Of a stretch of DNA of 32,585 nt, positions 30,176-32,585 are shown piece by piece. Origin of the DNA: a bacterium (GTDB lineage Bacteria > Sysuimicrobiota > Sysuimicrobiia > Sysuimicrobiales > Segetimicrobiaceae); assembly GCA_035703895.1 (NCBI GenBank), contig DASSXJ010000129.1:1-32585 (forward strand), written 5' to 3'. Under the pieces are notes generated by a model, which was not told where the DNA came from, made no database searches, and saw only the letters and a program-made list of their open reading frames with translations. Position numbers and translations under genes: made by a program. Numbering within the stretch: the stretch's first letter is position 1; every line of letters begins with the position of its first letter.

Positions 30176-30366
30176 CCGATACCTCCTTGGCGGACCATTG
30201 GTGCCGGCCCGTTGGTCCTCGCTTACCACGCCCCCGCCGCCGCTCCCTGCGTCCCCGCGGTTGGGAGGAATCCTCGGGCGTGCCAGCAAACCCACCTCCT
30301 ACCTGCCGTGACCCGTGCGCACCGCACAGCCGTGGCGCCGGGTTGCCGGCGTGAGGGGGGATCACC

Positions 30367-30777
30367 GTGGCCGATCACACCGAGCATCTCAAGAAGGTTC
30401 CGCTGTTCGCGGGGATCCCGGAGGCACAACTCCACCGGATCGCAAACGGCGTCAAGGAGCGCAAATTCGAGCGCGGGGCTTCGATCGTCTCGGCCGGCGA
30501 CCCCGGGCATGGATTCTATCTCATCGTTCACGGCGAGGCCGAGGTCAAGCGGGACGGCCGGACGATCCGCACGTTAGGGCCGGGCGATTATTTCGGGGAA
30601 CTGGCGCTCGTCCGGGAAACGCCCCGTACCGCGACGGTCGTCGCGAAAGAACCCACGACCTGCCTGGCGCTGACGCGGTGGGACTTCAAGGGCATCCTCG
30701 ACGCCAACCCGGCGATTGCGATTCGCCTCCTGGAGACGGTAGCCAGCCGCATTCAGGAAGACGAAGCAACCCGCTAG
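30367..30777 (+). CDS. Single-domain cyclic-nucleotide-binding protein (first of a convergent pair)
   Basis: A 136-residue protein that is essentially one cNMP-binding (CAP N-terminal) domain: VPLFAGIPEAQLHRIA (11-26), GHGFYLIVHGEAEVKRDG (48-64) and the phosphate-binding cassette FGELALVRETPRTATV (76-91) with the expected Glu and Arg. There is no helix-turn-helix, kinase or channel domain, so it may be a sensor subunit or adaptor acting on another protein. The GTG start follows GAGGGGGATCACC. It converges on a second domain of the same kind eight bases away. Confidence 0.85.
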   Translation: MADHTEHLKKVPLFAGIPEAQLHRIANGVKERKFERGASIVSAGDPGHGFYLIVHGEAEVKRDGRTIRTLGPGDYFGELALVRETPRTATVVAKEPTTCLALTRWDFKGILDANPAIAIRLLETVASRIQEDEATR

Positions 30778-30785
30778 CGGGAACG

Positions 30786-31214
30786 TTACGCCGAGATCGC
30801 CGCCTCCGCCTCGCGGACCCGCCGCGACAACGTCGCCATAATGATTAGCGCGAGAGACGGCGCCGCGAGCATCAAGGCCCAGAACTCGCGGTGGCCCAGG
30901 ACCAGCAGTCGCATGTCGGTCGCAGCCTCCACGCTTGCCGAGCGCGGGCCGCCGTCGATCAGGCTCATCTCGCCGAAGAACTTCCCCGGCCCCAACCGCA
31001 CCGTCCGTCCGCGGCCGGCCCTCACGGTTGCGTAGCCCTCGATGATCACGAACAGTTCATGGCCGATCTCGCCTGCGGTCGCCAGCCGCTTTCCCGCGGG
31101 GACGCCCAGGTCGTCCGCGAGCCGGCCGATCCGCTCGAGTTGTTTCCGAGAGAGACCCTGAAAGAGTGGAACCTTTTGCAGTAGGACCGTCTTGCTTGAC
31201 CGCCCGAACACCAT
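30786..31214 (-). CDS. Single-domain cyclic-nucleotide-binding protein (second of a convergent pair)
   Basis: A 142-residue protein resembling the neighbour on the opposite strand: LLQKVPLFQGLSRKQLERIG (11-30), HELFVIIEGYATVRAGRG and the cassette FGEMSLIDGGPRSASVEA (80-97), which includes the Arg91-Ser-Ala that contacts the cyclic phosphate. A C-terminal helix (FWALMLAAPSLALIIMATLSRRVREAE) ends the protein; no DNA-binding domain follows. The ATG at 31214 has a GGGAGAGGGC ribosome-binding site. The gene lies 71 bases after the start-distal end of the reductase-family gene's neighbour region and on the same strand as it, so it might be read from the same transcript or, more likely, its own, because the reductase gene ends at 31285. 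Confidence 0.83.
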   Translation of the reverse strand: MVFGRSSKTVLLQKVPLFQGLSRKQLERIGRLADDLGVPAGKRLATAGEIGHELFVIIEGYATVRAGRGRTVRLGPGKFFGEMSLIDGGPRSASVEAATDMRLLVLGHREFWALMLAAPSLALIIMATLSRRVREAEAAISA

Positions 31215-31284
31215 GCCCTCTCCCCCCCGCGCCGCCCTCGTGGCGTGATTCACGGTTCTGGCCGGGCTTTCCTCCGCCCACCGG

Positions 31285-32508
31285 CTACCTGATGAGAGCG
31301 AGCGCCCTCTGCACGATCCGCTTCACGGATATGTCGGCTGAGACGTCGCGGTTGCCGAGCACGATGTCCACCAGCAGCATCTTAAGATCTTCACGGCGCG
31401 CGGCCACGCGCACGAGCCGGTTGAGGAGCAACGCGTTGAGCGAGGCGTCCCGCAGGCGCCGGCAAAAGGTGAACAGCCGCTCAAATCGTCCCCGCAGGAG
31501 GCGGTCATACTCCGCAAGATCGGATCGAGACGGTCCGCCGTTGCGGAGTGCCGCAGCGACGGTGTCGGCCGCGATCTGCGCGGACTCAAGCGCGTAATCG
31601 ATCCCCTCGCCGGTGAGCGGGTTCACGAGGCCCGCCGCTTCGCCCACCAGCACCACGCGGTCGCCCGACGTCGGCGCGTCGGGAAAATCGACCCTGAGCG
31701 GATAGCCCCGCACCGGTTGGCTCCGGCGCGCCCCCTCTAACTGTCCGGCCATCGCTCGCCCCTTGACGAAGGCGTCAAAGGCCACCCGGGAATGCGCGGG
31801 CCGGCGGCGGGCCTTGAGCCTCGATGGGAAATATCCGACCCCCACGTTGGCGGAAGTCGCAGAGAGCGGGAACACCCATCCATACCCCGGCAGAGGCACG
31901 CCGTCGAACCGGATCTGGATGCGGTCGCTGAGGCCGGAGGCATCCTCGTAGTAGGCGCGCGCCGCCAGCATCATCTGCGGCGTTTCGGACAGGAGTCCAA
32001 GCTTCCTGAGCAGCCCCGTTGAGGCGCCGGTGGCCACAATGGCGATTCGGGCACGGAGCGAGAGCGGCCGCCCCATGCGCGTCCCCTCGATCACAACCCC
32101 CTGCGGGGACTGTTCTATACCGGTGACGAGCACCCCGCTCTCGAACCGTGCTCCACCCTGGACGGCGCGCCGCCGGATGATGTCGTCGAGCCTCATCCGC
32201 GGAACCACAAGCATCGACGTCGGGAGCCCGCCGGAGCCCGGGAGCGACGCTCCTGTTGAATATCCGTTGGGTGCGAGGATCTCAACCCCTCTGATCCGTT
32301 GCCCCTCCCGGGCGAGGTCGCCGAGGACCCCCAAGTCGTCGAGCACGCCGACGGCGCGCGGAGTCAGGCCGTCTCCTCAGGTCTTGTCGCGAGGAAACTC
32401 GGATCTGTCGAGGAGCACGACCTCAAGCCCGCGACGGCTCAAGTAGTATCCGGCCGCGGACCCTCCCGGGCCCGCGCCGACGATCGCCACGTCGCATGAC
32501 TCGCGCAT
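31285..32508 (-). CDS. Geranylgeranyl-reductase-family FAD oxidoreductase with in-frame TGA at the conserved Cys
   Basis: A 407-codon gene. It starts at ATG 32508 after AGAGGTGGCGCTG. Residues 6-35 form the FAD-binding Rossmann motif (DVAIVGAGPGGSAAGYYLSR then VVLLDRS). Codons 37-50 read EFPRDKT-stop-GDGLTPRA: TGA (32377-32379) stands at codon 44, where this family has the conserved Cys of K-X-C-G-D-G. Beyond it the frame is intact, with PGYGWVFPLS, the second FAD motif VGEAAGLVNPLTGEGIDYAL, and a normal C terminus. Relatives reduce isoprenoid double bonds in archaeal or bacterial lipids and quinones, or oxidize other hydrophobic substrates. The TGA could encode selenocysteine, mark a pseudogene or be a single base error (TGC to TGA). 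If translation stops there, only a 43-residue fragment is made. Confidence 0.85.
32343..32359 (-). promoter_or_regulatory. Hairpin compatible with a bacterial SECIS after the in-frame TGA
   Basis: Counting from the base after the TGA in the mRNA, bases 18-24 (GCGCGCC) pair with 28-34 (GGCGUGC) over seven base pairs (one G-U), leaving a GUC loop. The loop begins 24 nt after the UGA and its first base is G, as expected from general bacterial SECIS rules (stem of at least four pairs, loop of 3-14 nt at 16-37 nt). A competing six-pair stem, GACGGC with GCCGUC, starts four bases after the UGA. In GC-rich DNA such hairpins are common by chance. Confidence 0.35.
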
Positions 32509-32585
32509 CAGCGCCACCTCTTCGTCGGAGAAGCGGGATGCCCCTACAAAAAACACAACGGCCGCCGAGGCACTCTGCCGCGGCG

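Noticed and set aside
31285-32346. A shorter reductase-like gene starting at GTG 32346
   Set aside because: This would remove the FAD-binding Rossmann motif, which is intact upstream in the same frame with a good start and ribosome-binding site; the interruption is a single TGA.
1-32585. tRNA, rRNA, CRISPR array, insertion sequence or integrase
   Set aside because: No T-loop GGTTCGANTCC-type motif, no repeat-spacer pattern, no transposase or recombinase reading frame and no long terminal inverted repeats were seen on either strand.

Overview
The window is GC-rich bacterial chromosomal DNA (mid-60s percent GC by eye) with densely packed genes, many 4-base ATGA or GTGA overlaps, and no tRNA, rRNA, CRISPR array, transposase or integrase that I can see. 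The taxon cannot be fixed from the sequence. The gene set suggests an aerobic, free-living organism: aconitase, a heme A biosynthesis fusion, a KDG/KDPG sugar-acid route, a geranylgeranyl-reductase-family flavoprotein, FabI and many exported proteins. Several promoters seem to start transcription almost at the start codon (leaderless), as in Deinococcota, Actinomycetota, Chloroflexota and relatives, so a deep-branching terrestrial Terrabacteria-type lineage is a reasonable but unproven guess. UGA works as a normal stop in several genes here.

Layout. Positions 1-8470 are one long minus-strand run, read from high to low coordinates: a PRC/MgtE-N/CBS regulatory protein, an Nramp-family metal transporter (4-base overlap), a PLP-dependent threonine-dehydratase-like enzyme, a UroD-superfamily protein (4-base overlap), aconitase, a sugar-phosphate-isomerase-like TIM barrel, and the N-terminal part of a family-5 ABC substrate-binding protein. 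An inositol-monophosphatase-family gene (8570-9412, plus) diverges from this run. It meets tail to tail a minus-strand group of an M24 peptidase, an ABC ATPase and an ABC permease (13010-9409). Endonuclease III and FabI (13141-14675, plus) are translationally coupled.

Positions 14688-17261 look like an accessory patch: a 609-residue beta-helix protein without a signal peptide, a 74-residue two-helix membrane protein whose Shine-Dalgarno sits in a hairpin loop, and about 400 bases with no convincing gene. Next come a short MutY coupled to an exported beta-propeller protein (minus), then gamma-glutamyltransferase and a long-form nucleoside diphosphate kinase (plus), a secreted M28 peptidase (minus), an MFS permease, a Tat-exported dienelactone-hydrolase-like protein lacking its catalytic nucleophile, KDPG aldolase and KDG kinase (plus), a secreted unknown (minus), a CtaA-CtaB fusion (plus), a PPOX flavoprotein (minus), two convergent single-domain cyclic-nucleotide-binding proteins, and a geranylgeranyl-reductase-family gene.

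The two most notable points: (1) the geranylgeranyl-reductase-family gene has an in-frame TGA exactly where the family has its conserved Cys (codon 44), followed by a hairpin compatible with a bacterial SECIS, so it is a selenoprotein, a pseudogene or a base error; (2) an MgtE-like cytosolic Mg2+-sensing module without a channel is co-translated with an Nramp-type permease whose metal-site residues are non-canonical, suggesting a two-gene gated Mg2+ (or Mn2+) uptake system.
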